This document shows, piece after piece, positions 32,562 through 43,535 of a DNA stretch of 64,000 bases. The notes below the pieces were generated by a model. That model was not told the DNA's origin. It did no database searches and worked only from the letters and a program-made list of their open reading frames with translations. A program made the translations under genes and the position numbers. Numbering within the stretch: the first letter of the stretch is position 1; every line of letters begins with the position of its first letter. The DNA lies in the NCBI GenBank assembly GCA_036674765.1, contig JARVKI010000018.1, positions 310,001 to 374,000 on the forward strand, read 5' to 3'. The DNA is from Seiridium cupressi. Taxonomy: Eukaryota; Ascomycota; Sordariomycetes; Amphisphaeriales; Sporocadaceae.

Positions 32562-32659
32562 TGCTCAGCCACAGGATTGAACTGAGGACCTTCGCATTGA
32601 CTATATATTTCCAAGAGGAAATATTAGTACGACGCTCTAACCAACTGAGCTAGCCGAGC
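32562..32659 (-). tRNA. tRNA-Ile(AAT) with a 24-nt intron
   Basis: Acceptor GCTCGGC pairs with GCTGAGC. The D-arm is GCTC...GAGC. The anticodon stem TCGTA pairs with TGCGA (one G-U) around loop C-T-AAT-A..A. An intron of about 24 nt (32621-32598) sits directly after the base 3' to the anticodon, the standard position. B box GTTCAATCC is present. One T-stem pair is a T-T mismatch (CTCAG with CTGTG), so the gene could be weakened. U33 and A37 are normal. Confidence 0.85.
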
Positions 32660-33162
32660 TTGTTGCTTGCGGTTGAGTTGGGATCGGCTTATAGCGGTAT
32701 AGGATATGGAGACCGTACGGAGATAGCGTGGAGCAAGGAACAGTACCCGCCCTTGTCCTGAATCGGGGCCTTGCAACATCGAGGTTGCGAGTCATCTCTC
32801 TTCCACATATTCGACGGCTCTAGTTCCTACTAGCGACTACAGATACTGTACTAGACTATAACAGGTGACACTCAAGTGCTTACAAACCATTGCAACGATT
32901 AGACAACCACGTTCACGCTTGGCATCTAGAAGTCATGGAGACAGGCGTAGAGCCACACCCCTATCAGGGCCAATCCCACGATAGGGATATGCTACGATCT
33001 TAGGTCTAGAAACACTCGACTCCCAACAATGGTAGAGCTTTATCCTTTTCTTTCTCGCCAGAATGCGGCGTAGTCCAAAAGTCAGCTCTGGGGGTCAGAC
33101 CAGAAAGTCAATCAATGAGTGCAAATTGGACTTCCAGCTGTTTGCCAATACCTCTGTCGATC
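32660..33162. other. Intergenic, nothing recognised
   Basis: Spacer between the tRNA-Ile gene and the RNase H gene. No ORF with protein-like sequence. Confidence 0.5.
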
Positions 33163-33827
33163 TCAACAAAGATTCATCTGAGCCTCGGGCATGCGGCTAC
33201 ACTCCGTCCATCGAGAAGGTACGTGGCTTTCTGCTGCGGCATCCTTGGCAGCGGCGTCTGCAAGCCCGTTCCAATATCTCGGGATTTTCCAGAATTGAAT
33301 TGTCAATCCCTTTTCCTGCCATCTCTCAACTTCGCCCAGAAGCATTTCCCATAGATCCCTGTTCTTTACTTCCGCTTTTCCTTGCGTTTTCCATCCATTT
33401 CTCAACCATGTTTTGACCCATTCCGTTGAACCTTCTGCTGCATATTCAGAGTCGGTGGCGATGGCTACGGCGCGATACCCTTGATCAGCCCAGTCGCGGA
33501 AACGCAGGGCCGCAATGACAGCACGGATCTCAGCGCGGTTACTGGTCTGGGCGCTCTCATCTCCGAAAGGTCCCTGGCTTTCGAGACGACCAGATACTAC
33601 AGCACGCCTATCAAGAATTCCAGGTCCATAAACAAATCCCCAACCGGCTCTGGGATTTGGCTGACCATTGTTCAAGCAGGCGCCATCAGTGAAGATGAGG
33701 ATCTTCTGAGGATCAGTGCGGTGGACATATCTGTACATGCAAGTTAACATCTCCTCGCAGAAACAACGCACCTCAGGGCACAGTCGTAGTGGCCATTATA
33801 GTAACATGCTACCAGGGTTGCCGTAGA
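33163..33827 (-). CDS. Ribonuclease H (RNase HI type); 5' end unresolved
   Basis: The main exon, 33730-33163, encodes the RNase H fold with its acidic residues in order: FTDGACLNNG (first Asp), SNRAEIRAV (Glu), ATDSEYA (Asp), and NGLADAAAK (last Asp). Upstream, a 41-nt intron (33771-33731, GTGCGT...ACAG) joins a small exon reading ACYYNGHYDCALR into RYVHRTDPQK. No in-frame ATG is seen upstream of that exon before a stop, so at least one further 5' exon must exist; the ATG cluster near 33867 or farther left is possible, and 33827 is only where I stop supporting it. The family hydrolyses the RNA strand of RNA-DNA hybrids. There are no flanking retroelement features, so a host gene is likelier than an RT remnant. 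Confidence 0.75.
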
Positions 33828-34512
33828 CTTGGGTAGGTTAGCCGAATCCCCCCAAGCTCATAGCAACACTTCTCTTGGGCGCATGTGGTTGCTGTAACGA
33901 TTCCTCAGGGTTCAACCTTTCCAGACAGAGGCGTATCTTTAGTTTGCTCAAGTTGATGAGAACGAAACAGGAGAAAACAACATGAAAGACGGGATCGCCG
34001 TTTGATACAGGAATGATTCCAATCATTGCCGTATGACTAGCTCGATGTCGGCCCATATTTCAACAATCCAAGTCCGGAAGGTAAATTAGATTGGGAGTAT
34101 GCGGACTTCGCTAAAATTGGGAAAGCTCCTTTGAATTTCTTAATTTCGATAAGCTGAAACCCAACAGCAAGCCTTCGAATTAAGGATTGCACGTAATATT
34201 TCCATCCCGGGTCGTTTTTTATCGTATCCTGTGGTCTCAGTTTAATTATGTATAAGTTTCGCTGTTGTGTTTTGTTGAACATAGAACATAATTGTATAAC
34301 GAAACTCTCCCAAAAATCTCTCAAATCATGTGCCCACCTATGATAAATGTAGCGATATGATCATTTCTTTTTATTTCACTCTCAACTGTGCCTATACATA
34401 TACCAGTCCGCCGTGGTAAGAGATTGTAAAGCATAACGATAAACACATCATCCGCTCGTTTCGGTGTTCCTAGCCTGTTCCCACCCCGCTCGTCTATCGT
34501 TCAGCCTACAAT
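33828..34512. other. Intergenic; may hold the missing RNase H 5' exon
   Basis: AT-rich spacer between two minus-strand genes. The part up to about 34060 has an open minus-strand frame (ending at 33838) that could include a first exon of the RNase H gene. Otherwise nothing recognised. Confidence 0.4.
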
Positions 34513-35954
34513 TTACATGTCCTCAAGCTTGACTTCTTTCTCGGCAGCATTTTCATGATCATGCGGCTTTCGGCCGTACACCACCACGCTGACGCTCACT
34601 GTTAGTGATAGTAACCCATACGAGGCTGAGATCGAAACCTACGCTGGAAAACACCAGTGAATACTTGGACTCACGATATCACCCCGGACTGCTGCAAGAA
34701 AATGAGCAATCTCATCAGGTGACATCCCTGCTCCTTGTAGCATCTTGCGAGATATCCCATCAAGGCCCATCAACAGGTCTCTGGCGACGAAAGACCCGAC
34801 CGTCTTCCATTTCGGATCTGCAGGCCACTCGTTGCCTAATCACAACACTCAGTATTTGCATCTCGATATATCTGGGCTTATGTCCTCACCAGGTAGTGGA
34901 ACCGGTATCTCGATCACGTCTACGAAACCTATCTCCTTCATCCATGCTCCATACTTCCGAGCCACATCGATATCACGGCCCATTGCTCTGGATCCTGCGA
35001 TAAGCTGATGACCCCATTTTTCGAGCTCGGTGCCGTGCACAGAGTTGTCTGGAGACCAAAAGCCGCTCTGGATATCCTGATACTCGATCCATCCTCCAGG
35101 TTTCAGACTATCAAAGGCACTACGAATAACGCCCTTACGGCCATTGAAGCAGGTAGTCACGAACCGTGCATGGACGTAGTCGAACATGTGGAGGAATATC
35201 CAGGGGTCTTCAGCGTCGTCCCGAACGAAAGTCACATTCGAGGGAACATTGCTCGGCTGAACCAGGCTAAGATCGGTTCCGATGACGTTCGACCTAGGGT
35301 GCTCCTGTGCAAAATGGATAGCCCAAATGCCAGTACCCGTTCCGATGTCCAGTACATATTCTGGGTCGCTGATGAACGGTGCTAATGACAGGCGAGTATC
35401 TAGAGCATGCCAAAACATCTTATGTTGGAGATCTAGGACGGTGAGAAACATCTCAAGTACCAACTCTGGCCAACATACCCAGCCGATCCTGTCCCACCTA
35501 CCAAAGTCAGCGTGAGGAAAGAAGTGACGTTTTTATGGTCGGCAACTCACCCCGTCATTTGGTATGAAGTACTCTGTCTCAATCAGTCAAGTTCGAATCA
35601 ATCATTCTCATGGGGAAACTTGGGCAGATCGTGCCACGGAAAAATGTAAATGACACGCAAGTTACCCACTGCCTTCTTTATAGCCATGATAGGTTCTTCC
35701 CGTTTCTGACGTGACGTAGACAGGATCGGCAATCGTATCGTTGCTACATTTAGTCAGTTACGTCTTTCGATACCATGTTGCCGGAGATCTGACGTAGGAA
35801 CTCGATCATGAGTATCAACGTCAATTCCTGGATCGACGGCCAGTTTGACGTCGGGATGATACGCAACCGCCACCCCGGAGCCTAGGTCGATGAATGCGTT
35901 AGTCCAGTCGACATTATCACCACCCTCTGTTTTCGCATCGTCGTAAGAAGCCAT
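34513..35954 (-). CDS. LaeA-like SAM-dependent methyltransferase with seven exons
   Basis: Exons 35954-35794, 35743-35670, 35573-35551, 35497-35479, 35432-34890, 34835-34643 and 34588-34513 sum to 1089 nt, 362 aa. Junctions were set from family motifs: GRTYHGYKEGKYFIPND (exons 2-3) and GQDRLDLQHKMFWHALD (exons 4-5) appear only after splicing. Two exons are just 23 and 19 nt. SAM-binding motif I is VLDIGTGTGIWAIHFA; LKPGGWIEYQD is the later motif typical of the family; the C-terminus reads VVVYGRKPHDHE. LaeA-type proteins are methyltransferase-like; LaeA itself regulates secondary metabolism from the nucleus, but most paralogues have unknown substrates. The weakest junction is the first donor (GTCAGA, intron 35744-35793). 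Confidence 0.82.
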
Positions 35955-36424
35955 CGAGTTTGATGTCAAGAGAAGGCAGCCCAACTAGATGATGCTCTAC
36001 TCAAAACCGAAGATCCAAATTGGCCGCAGGTAACAATATACGGGTACAACTATGAGGGGTTAAGACCCCTGTAGTGGATGCTCCATCTATGTTCGGTTCG
36101 GCATCACTGCTTCCATTGTTCGGGCCGAGAATATGTGTATGCAAGTGCAGGGCTGTGGGACGCATACCTTTACTAGTCGAACCTCTTAGAACTTCCCTCA
36201 AAGCAAGCCCCTTCACATGCATGTACTCAACAACATCTGCTTACCAGCAACGCGACAAATAAAACTAAGAGGCGATACACCTTTATGTGAGGACTCTCAA
36301 TTCGAATGAGATCTCTCGGGATCTCACAAATCCAAGAAGTAACTTATCACTGGCTCATTAGAAAGTAGTCCCTGCTGTCTCTATAAACAAAAGTTCCCGC
36401 CATGAGGTCACGGATCCAAGCCAC
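35955..36424. other. Intergenic, nothing recognised
   Basis: Spacer between the methyltransferase start and the stop of the SDR gene, both minus strand. No gene seen. Confidence 0.5.
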
Positions 36425-37482
36425 TCAGATTTCCTGGCCTTCCAGTTCTTTCTGAGTCCAGTCCCAAACTTTCCCGGCCAGCTCAGTATCGATAGCGAGA
36501 CCGAAGGACTCTTCAACCCCGACTGGAGCATAGTGTAGTCCACTCTTGACCCCGTCAGCAGTTGCCGCCCACAGGTGATTCCGGACGCCCTCCGTAACGG
36601 GCCGCACGGCTTTTGGCGCTACCTCGGTCTGCAGATACTTCATTTGCTCATCACCCGGCTCGCGTGTGAAGAGCTGCGTCGCAACCTCGCCCGGGTCAAT
36701 CGAAACGGTCACAAACTCCGGACGGTGCTTGGAGAACCCCTGCACATAGAGCATGTTCGCAGTCTTGCTTTGTACATAGCGATTCACCGGCGTCACGCCC
36801 TCAAGGGACTTGAGTGTCTCGAATTGGATCTTCTCTGGCCCGGCGTACTTCCAAGCGGATGAGGCAAGGCTGACGACACGGACGGGGTGTGACTTTGCCG
36901 TCTCGAGAAGGAGAGGTGTGAGGAGCTTGAGGAAAAGGGCGTGGCCGATGTGATTGGTTCCCATCTGGATCTCGTAACCCTCCTTCGTTAGCTTTGGTGG
37001 GCAGCCCATGACTGTCGTTGTGGAATTAGCAGGTTGCCATGAGAAACGGGAGCGAGGTCTCCTAGTGTTTTTAGAACGCGAGCATTTACTCTCTAAGTTG
37101 ACCATATATATTGATGTTTCAAGAGAAATTGGCTTCTGCCAGTCAGGAAAAACTTACGTCCAGCATTTAAAATCAAGATGTCGAGTCGTGGCGAGGAAGC
37201 GAGCACGGCTTTGGCAGCTTTCTTGATCGACTCGAAGGAACTCAGATCTAGCTCCAAGAAGGTAACAGCGGCGCCCGGCACCTGGGACTTCACGTCGGCG
37301 ACTGCCTGCTCGCCTTTCTCGGGACTACGAGAAGCCATCCATATCTGTGCCGGGTTGTGTTTAGCCAGCTCCAGAGAGGATTGTTTTCCCAGACCGCTGT
37401 TGGCACCAGTGATGAGGATGACCTTGCCCTCCTGGGAAGGGATATCAATGGTTGGGTCGAAAGTTACGCCTTCAGTGGTCAT
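36425..37482 (-). CDS. Short-chain dehydrogenase/reductase (SDR), intact
   Basis: Two exons, 37482-37158 and 37011-36425, across a 146-nt intron (GTAAGT...ACAG), giving 303 aa. The join restores ILNAGLMGCPPKLTKEG. An upstream in-frame ATG at 37563 would add 27 residues; the ATG at 37482 (MTTEGVTF) fits the family better. Motifs: TGANSGLGKQ (cofactor binding), LDLSS, NAG, catalytic Ser in SLASSAW, and the active-site YVQSK. It resembles fungal light-induced-alcohol-dehydrogenase (Bli-4)-like SDRs using NAD(P)(H) on an unknown alcohol/ketone. No membrane span or targeting signal. A decayed relative lies about 700 bp farther right on the same strand. Confidence 0.9.
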
Positions 37483-38177
37483 TTTGAGGAGTAGTTGAAG
37501 AATATTCTGCAATGAGTCTTGTATCAGATTCGAAGAGTTGTAGGGATCGATGGTAGGCAGCATACGCCCTATTTAAACCACGATTGATTCGGTGCTCTGG
37601 GGAACTCGTTAACCCCACTCTTAATTCCATCCCGATTTCTGAACAGAAATAGCTTTCCTCACTATGTTGCATGTGGCTCCTTTCTCCAGAGTTCGATAGG
37701 GATGGACTCAATACGGGCCTTTAGTAGACCAACTGGCCAATCAAAGATAAGACTTTCCGAACGGACCAATGATCATGCGCTCCATCTTAACATTGAGCAT
37801 GCGGGACTGTGGAGTCAGTGCATGGAACGGAAGCTTTGGCTTGCGCGTATAACAATAATAGATGTCACATGCATATACGTCAAAGAATGTTTTAGCTTGT
37901 CTAGGTATGTCTAATCTACGAAGCCTAGACTGAGAGCACCGATATAGCCGAAGATGCGAAATCGCAAAGCATCGATGATTACCAAATTTTAAAAAGTCTC
38001 GACGTCATTGTCGTCGGTATTATCGAGGCTTGCATTTTCAAGGGGGTACCTAATAAGTATTCACTATTCCATTGTGAAAGACACATATTTCAATGTGGTT
38101 ATTATGTGGCGACTTTTTGCATATACTCTTTTTAGAACTCATCAGATTAGTTTGGCCGCACGAACAAGAATCAAATC
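37483..38177. other. Spacer between intact and decayed SDR, nothing recognised
   Basis: Contains the promoter of the intact SDR and the 3' flank of the pseudogene. No gene seen. Confidence 0.5.
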
Positions 38178-39110
38178 TCAGAGGTACGGCCGAACTTGTT
38201 CCTCGGTCCAGTCCCAAAACTTACGCGTTCCTCCTGTTCCACCCTCAGATTCAGACTTAATCGCTTTATTCAGATCCTCTCTAATAGGAAATATGCGGCC
38301 GAACGGAACAACTAGTGAGCGCAGTCAGTCAAGATCATTCTTATTGCTAATGATTCCGCGGGTTTCACTTACTCCAGCTTCCAGTTTCTCAATCGTGATA
38401 TCAGGCGAGAAGCCCGCATAAAGCTCGGTGTAGGCCCCATTGACGGGCGGATATGTTATGAGCCTGAGGAAGAGCCTCATACCAAGGCCAGCATCGCGAT
38501 ATAGGTCGGATCGGAGATTTCCTGGGTTCACTGGAACGCTTATCACGCCATTGTCCATATGGCGCAAGGCGCACTCGATGCTATGCGACCAGTTTCCTAC
38601 TTTGCTCGCCCAGTATCATTCATTGCCGGATTTCTTGGCGAGGGCCTCTTTCTGCATCATGTCTGCCATGGCCCCGATATTCTTCCGGGCAAACATCTCA
38701 GAAGCAGATGAACCAGTCCAGATGACTCGTACCGTATTCGGTCACTCATTAACGTTTGAGAATTATTTCCGAGGGTTAAAGTAGTTGCGATCTACTACGT
38801 TAGCAGCAGCAAGAGGGGAGCAATGGGAGTAATTCGAAGATATCCAAGTTCGCATCATTCTGTCAGGAAAAAAAAGAAAAGATTTGCAATCGACTTACGT
38901 TTTGGCTGTCGCGACCAGCAGAGGTGTAAGCAGTTGCGTCAGCAGAAAGCTGCCCAAAACATTAATTCCGATATGCTACTCTTAGCCCTGCGGAGTAGTG
39001 GTGAGCTTCTTATCGGATGACAGGACGCCGGCATTGTTAAAAAGCACATGGAGGCTCCTTTCCCCAACGAGAAACGATGAACGGTCGCCTCGGACTTTGC
39101 TGCTCAATGC
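38178..39110 (-). pseudogene. Decayed short-chain dehydrogenase
   Basis: Read from about 39110 down, the minus strand shows an SDR in order: LHVLFNNAGV; then HIGINVLGSFLLTQLLTPLL preceded by two in-frame stops (38984-38982 TAA and 38978-38976 TAG); later an in-frame TGA (38618-38616) directly before YWASKVGN, the YxxxK active site; then PVNPGNLRSDLYRDAG and YAGFSPDITIEKLEAG. After a GTAAGT...CTAG candidate intron, VVPFGRIFPI is reached only with a frame change, followed by KFWDWTEEQVRPYL and a stop at 38178. The TAG and TGA stops plausibly replace Trp or neighbouring residues. The N-terminal cofactor motif was not found. Non-functional as it stands. Confidence 0.82.
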
Positions 39111-39600
39111 AGTGTGGTTGAATAGGCATTAGTGTTGGTTTGGTAGTTCGGCCAACAGTATTTGATTTGGTAATCGTGAGGGGCCCGCTCTCGCGAAAAA
39201 GAACAGGAAACCCTGGCACCTTCAACCCACAGCCTCCTGGCTCAGTCGGTATCAACGCCAATCACAGCTTTGCAGTCCTATGGGGTTGGCTGGCGGTGCA
39301 TCATGATTGTCTTTCAAAGAGAGGCTCACACCCAAGGACCCAATGGAATCTGTCAAGATCCGAGCTCGTTCCATCGATGCGGGTTCTGGTAGAAAAAGGG
39401 CCCGAACCTCGCATACAGCCATTCAGGAAATATGCCAGGCAATATGACTTGAAGGTTCACTGAGTTGGACACCGGTAGGACCCTCATACGCTGAGGCCCA
39501 TGAGCCAATCAGATGCTGAAGTTCCCGAGCCGGTTCACTCGGATACATAGTATGTTTGTTACACCAGACGCCCATAATTCCTATGACTGATAGCGCCTGG

Positions 39601-40062
39601 CGCCCGGCTACACATCCGGCCTTACCAATACGGCGGTGAGCCCAACCCTGCGAGTCGGTTCTCCGGAGGCACATCTCGTGAGAGTGGGACAGAGAAGAGA
39701 TCTTCAAGCTCGCCATCAGGCACGTCAACTAGTCGTGCGACCTCAAGACCGGGATCCACCGCCATTACGGCCTCAGCCACAAAGATGAGGGTATGTTCGA
39801 CCACGTGACGGCGCAACAACGCGACCTTTGCCGTGATGCCGACTGTTTCGTGCTGCCGCTCAACGACGTGGAGCTCCTTGCTGGCGCCAACAAACTCCGC
39901 ATGGTTATGTTCAAGGCTGAGTTTGCTGCGAAGGCCTGCCAGGGCATCTGTACGGCGTTCAACGTGCCGCGGTTGTGGTGCTTTACACGCCAGACGCAGC
40001 AGTGCGAGCCATCCTGCTGCGATGCAGATATGGGATCCTTCAAACAGTTCGGCTCACGATGA
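39601..40062 (+). pseudogene. Unrecognised Cys-containing gene relic
   Basis: In frame with 39793, the plus strand reads EWDREEIFKLAIRHVN, a TAG (39730-39732), then SCDLKTGIHRHYGLSHKDEG, and from ATG 39793 an 89-aa open stretch with many cysteines (DLCRDADCFVLPL, ACQGICTAF, LWCF, QQCEPSCC) to a stop at 40062. A TGA at 39679-39681 precedes it. The sequence is protein-like on both sides of the stops, so I read it as a broken gene, possibly with a surviving 89-aa ORF. The opposite strand is also open here, reflecting GC-rich codon positions. No family recognised. Confidence 0.35.
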
Positions 40063-41044
40063 TACAAGAAGCGCTGGGTTGAAACATTTGATAGCTGCAA
40101 GGTGAACACCACAATGTCCCGGTGCTAGCCAGAAGATACCAATCTCGAGTCGAGTAAAAACATGGGAGAAATATTCCAGAGCCTCCCTGAGACGGAATGT
40201 GGCTCTCGGGGACGCGCAGTGCACCGGTGTGCCTTGTTTGATAACTCTATAAGAGTCAAGCAATCAGGGCGTCACGTGGAGTCTGTTGGACGCGTAGACA
40301 TAGTGGTCGAAGCCGAGATCAGGATAGCGCCGTACTTTTGGCGAGCATACCGTCATTCATGAGGCTCGAGCGGAGATGTTCCTGAGCGTTCACAGAGCCC
40401 AGTGACGGCCCAATGGCGGCGCTTGACAGTAGTTTTTCCGCATGCACGTGTGACATGACCCAATGTAAGGGAACTGGAGGAAAACGCTAATAAAGAGAGC
40501 AGTCGGGGGAGTATCCCACCAAACACGGTCAACACTAGCCCGTATATTCTGGAGATCGCCAGCGCTTGGCGTTTCCCAACTCCACAACCCCAGAAACCCC
40601 GCAAAACGGCTGACGGGTTGCATGGTGCCATGGAGTATTCCACCTATGATACGCCCGACCTGGGCCCATCCGACGGAAAAGTGCCGCTCAGGGTTGCACT
40701 CGGGTATTTTGCTGGTGTATACCGATCTGCCGCTTAGATGCACAATGGCCCAGTCTTCGTTACGATCACTAGCTTCCCCCATCATGATAGGCGCGCATAC
40801 ACATTGCGAGCCGCATATCTTGGTTCGCACGATTGGGACTCCAAGCATTGGCGACATTCTCCAACTTGACAACATCGCAAATTTCTCCAACTGTCGACCC
40901 CAACTTTCCACTTTTTTTCTTCCTGGTATTGATTTGACCCAAGTGCAGTGGCCGTATATAAAATGGCGCCTGGATCTGCCACCGATCGAGGTTTAGACCT
41001 CCTGACTCAGTCTTGCCAAAGGGGAATAGAATCCGCGTGCAACG
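40063..41044. other. 5' region of the arabinofuranosidase gene
   Basis: About 980 bp upstream of the GH51 gene. It ends with a TATA-like box and a T/C-rich patch (40905-40925), common in strongly expressed fungal promoters. No gene seen. Confidence 0.5.
40955..40963 (+). promoter_or_regulatory. TATA-like box of the GH51 gene
   Basis: TATATAAAA lies about 82 bp before the ATG at 41045, downstream of a pyrimidine-rich stretch. Judged by sequence and distance only. Confidence 0.5.
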
Positions 41045-43357
41045 ATGGCGCGATTCAACCTTCTTAGCCTCTTGGCTGCTGCTCTGCCCTTGGCTACTGC
41101 TCTCAACATCACGGTGAGCTCTGACGGCGGCAATGCCACCAGTGGGCATCAGTATGGGTTCCTTCACGAGGTTAGTACGAAACCAGCAAATCATATCATT
41201 GGAAAATATCTAACAGTCAAGCTAGGACATCTCTAATTCAGGAGATGGTGGTCTTTACGCCGAGTTGATCCGCAATCGAGCCTTCCAGTCCAGCTATTCA
41301 TATCCGTCGACCCTAGAGGGTTGGTATTCTCTGGGGGGTGCGGTTTTGAGTCTCCAGAATCTCAGCACACCCCTCTCCGAAGCATTGAAGACTTCGGTCA
41401 ATGTTGCCTCCAGCGACTCCGAAGGGGTTATCGGCCTCTACAATGATGGATACTGGGGAATGGACGTCAAGCAGAAGACGTACACTGGCTCTTTCTGGGT
41501 GAAAGGCTCGTACTCCGGAAGCTTCAATGCCTCTCTCATCTCGAACATCACTGGCGAGGTCTTTGGTAGTGTCGCGGTAAAGTCCAAGTGCACACGAGAT
41601 GAATGGGTTGAACATCCCTTTGAGCTCATTCCGACCATTGATGCGCCAAACTCGAACAACTCCTTTGCACTCACCTTCGATTCTTCTGTAAGTCTCCCGG
41701 TTCAAAGGTGTCTCATGCTTGTATCTGACATAATCTAGGGACTTGAGGATGGGTCTCTTGACTTGAACCTGATCAGCTTGTTCCCACCGACATACAAGGG
41801 CCGCGCAAACGGTGTTCGAGTCGACCTCGCCGAGGTCCTTGAAGCATTCCACCCAGTGAGTTCCGTGACCGTTTTTGAACAGAAATGTTGGCACTAACTT
41901 GGCTTTCTAGACTTATCTCCGCGTTCCAGGCGGTAACATGCTTGAAGGATTGGTGAACAGTTCGTATTGGGATTGGAAAAACTCCATCGGTCCTTTGAAA
42001 AACCGCCCTGGCTATGCCGGCGTCTGGGGCTACCAGCAAACGAACGGTCTGGGACTCCTGGAGTACCTCGAGTTGTCCGAAGACATGGGACTTGAACTTG
42101 GTAGGTTACTACGCGTCAAGCTAGGCTGTATTCGTGATTGTACTAATATGTATGGTAATAGATGTCGCAGTCTGGGCTGGACTGGCCCTCAATGGCGATG
42201 TCACTCCTCAGGACGAGCTGCAACCCTTCATTGACGATGCTCTGAACGAGATTGAGTTCATCACTGGCTCCGCTGATTCTACGTGGGGGAAGCTCCGTGC
42301 TGAGTATGGCCACCCGGAGCCATTCACACTGAAATACGTCGAGGTTGGCAACGAGGACTGGCTAGCAGGTGCTCCTGAAGGCTGGGAGACTTACCAGGAA
42401 TACCGCTTCCCCATGTTTCTCGAGGCCATCAATGCCGCATACCCAGATATCCAGGTCATTTCGTCGGGCTCCGTGTACGATGGCTACGACATCCCTGCTC
42501 CAGCGGACGGTGACTACCACATCTATGGCACCCCTGACGACATGGTTGACCAGTTCGATCTTTTCGACAACGTCGCCATCCCGCATCTGATTGGTGAGGC
42601 GGCTGCCGTTCATCCCAACGGTGGAACTGGCTGGAACGGAAGCCTACTGGAATACCCATGGTGGGGTGGAAGCATCGGCGAGGCTGCTTCCTTGATCGGA
42701 TATGAGAGAAACTCTGATAGAATCCTCGGTGCCCTCTATGTAAGCCGCACGACATGCTGTTCTCTCGGTAAGAAACTGACAATGAAAAGGCACCGATTGT
42801 TCGAAGCCTCGATCGATGGCAATGGGCCACTACCATGATCCAGTTTGCAGCCGACCCGGCTCTGACAACCAAGTCGACCAGTTGGTATGTCTGGGAGGTG
42901 AGTATTTTTTCAATCTCTGCCTTGTGTCTCGCTTAATATACTGACTGGTGTCTAGCTTCTGGCCGGTCATATTTTCACACACACGCTGCCCGCTACGGCC
43001 GACTTCAACCCTGCATACTACGTTGCAGGCAAGAATGAAGATACGGGAGCCTATATCTTCAAGGCAACGGTCTACAACTCCACGGACGGTGCCGACGTCC
43101 CCGTGTCGTTGACCTTTGACGGCGTCGCCGCTGGCACTGCCGCTGACTTAACTGTTTTGACTGGCCCGGTGGACCCGTATGGTTGGAACGACCCCTTCAC
43201 TGGCGTGAACGTGGTTACGACGACCAAGACCACAGTTACTGCGAATGATGATGGCGCTTTTGAGTTTTCATTGCCAAACCTCAGCGTTGCTGTTCTAGAT
43301 ACTGGTGTTGCCAGCAATTATACCACAAGAGCCATGAAGTATGGAAGACGAACTTGA
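41045..43357 (+). CDS. abfA: Secreted alpha-L-arabinofuranosidase, GH51
   Basis: Seven exons: 41045-41170, 41226-41687, 41739-41855, 41911-42100, 42162-42739, 42790-42897 and 42956-43357 (introns of 50-61 nt, all GT-AG), giving 660 aa. Signal peptide [21 protein letters not shown]51 features: [20 protein letters not shown] (substrate-pocket start), [11 protein letters not shown], acid/base Glu in [10 protein letters not shown] (about 363), and the likely nucleophile Glu in HLIGEAAA (about 444). Many N-x-S/T sites fit secretion. The enzyme removes terminal arabinofuranose from arabinan, arabinoxylan and small arabinosides. The symbol follows the GH51 AbfA of aspergilli; orthology is inferred. 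The neighbours on the right are an aldo/keto reductase and quercetinase. Confidence 0.92.
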
Positions 43358-43535
43358 TTAGCGATACTTAGAATTCTATAACATAATATATAGTAATTGC
43401 TTAAGAAATAGCCATCAAATACTATAAGAGTTGATATATTGTATCTCTACTCCGTCTACGACATGCATTGAAGACGATGACATGAGAACTTTGCCAATCC
43501 ATTCCAAGAGCTTTTCAGAAACCAGAACCTAATTA

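Noticed and set aside
29745..39110. Secondary-metabolite cluster (P450, LaeA-like methyltransferase, SDRs)
   Set aside because: No polyketide synthase, NRPS, terpene synthase or pathway transcription factor is present, tRNA genes and RNase H lie in between, and the genes are spread over 10 kb in mixed orientation.
39622..40060. Long minus-strand open frame opposite the Cys-rich relic
   Set aside because: It has no start codon except a late Met and appears open because of GC-rich codon positions; kept only as an alternative to the plus-strand relic.
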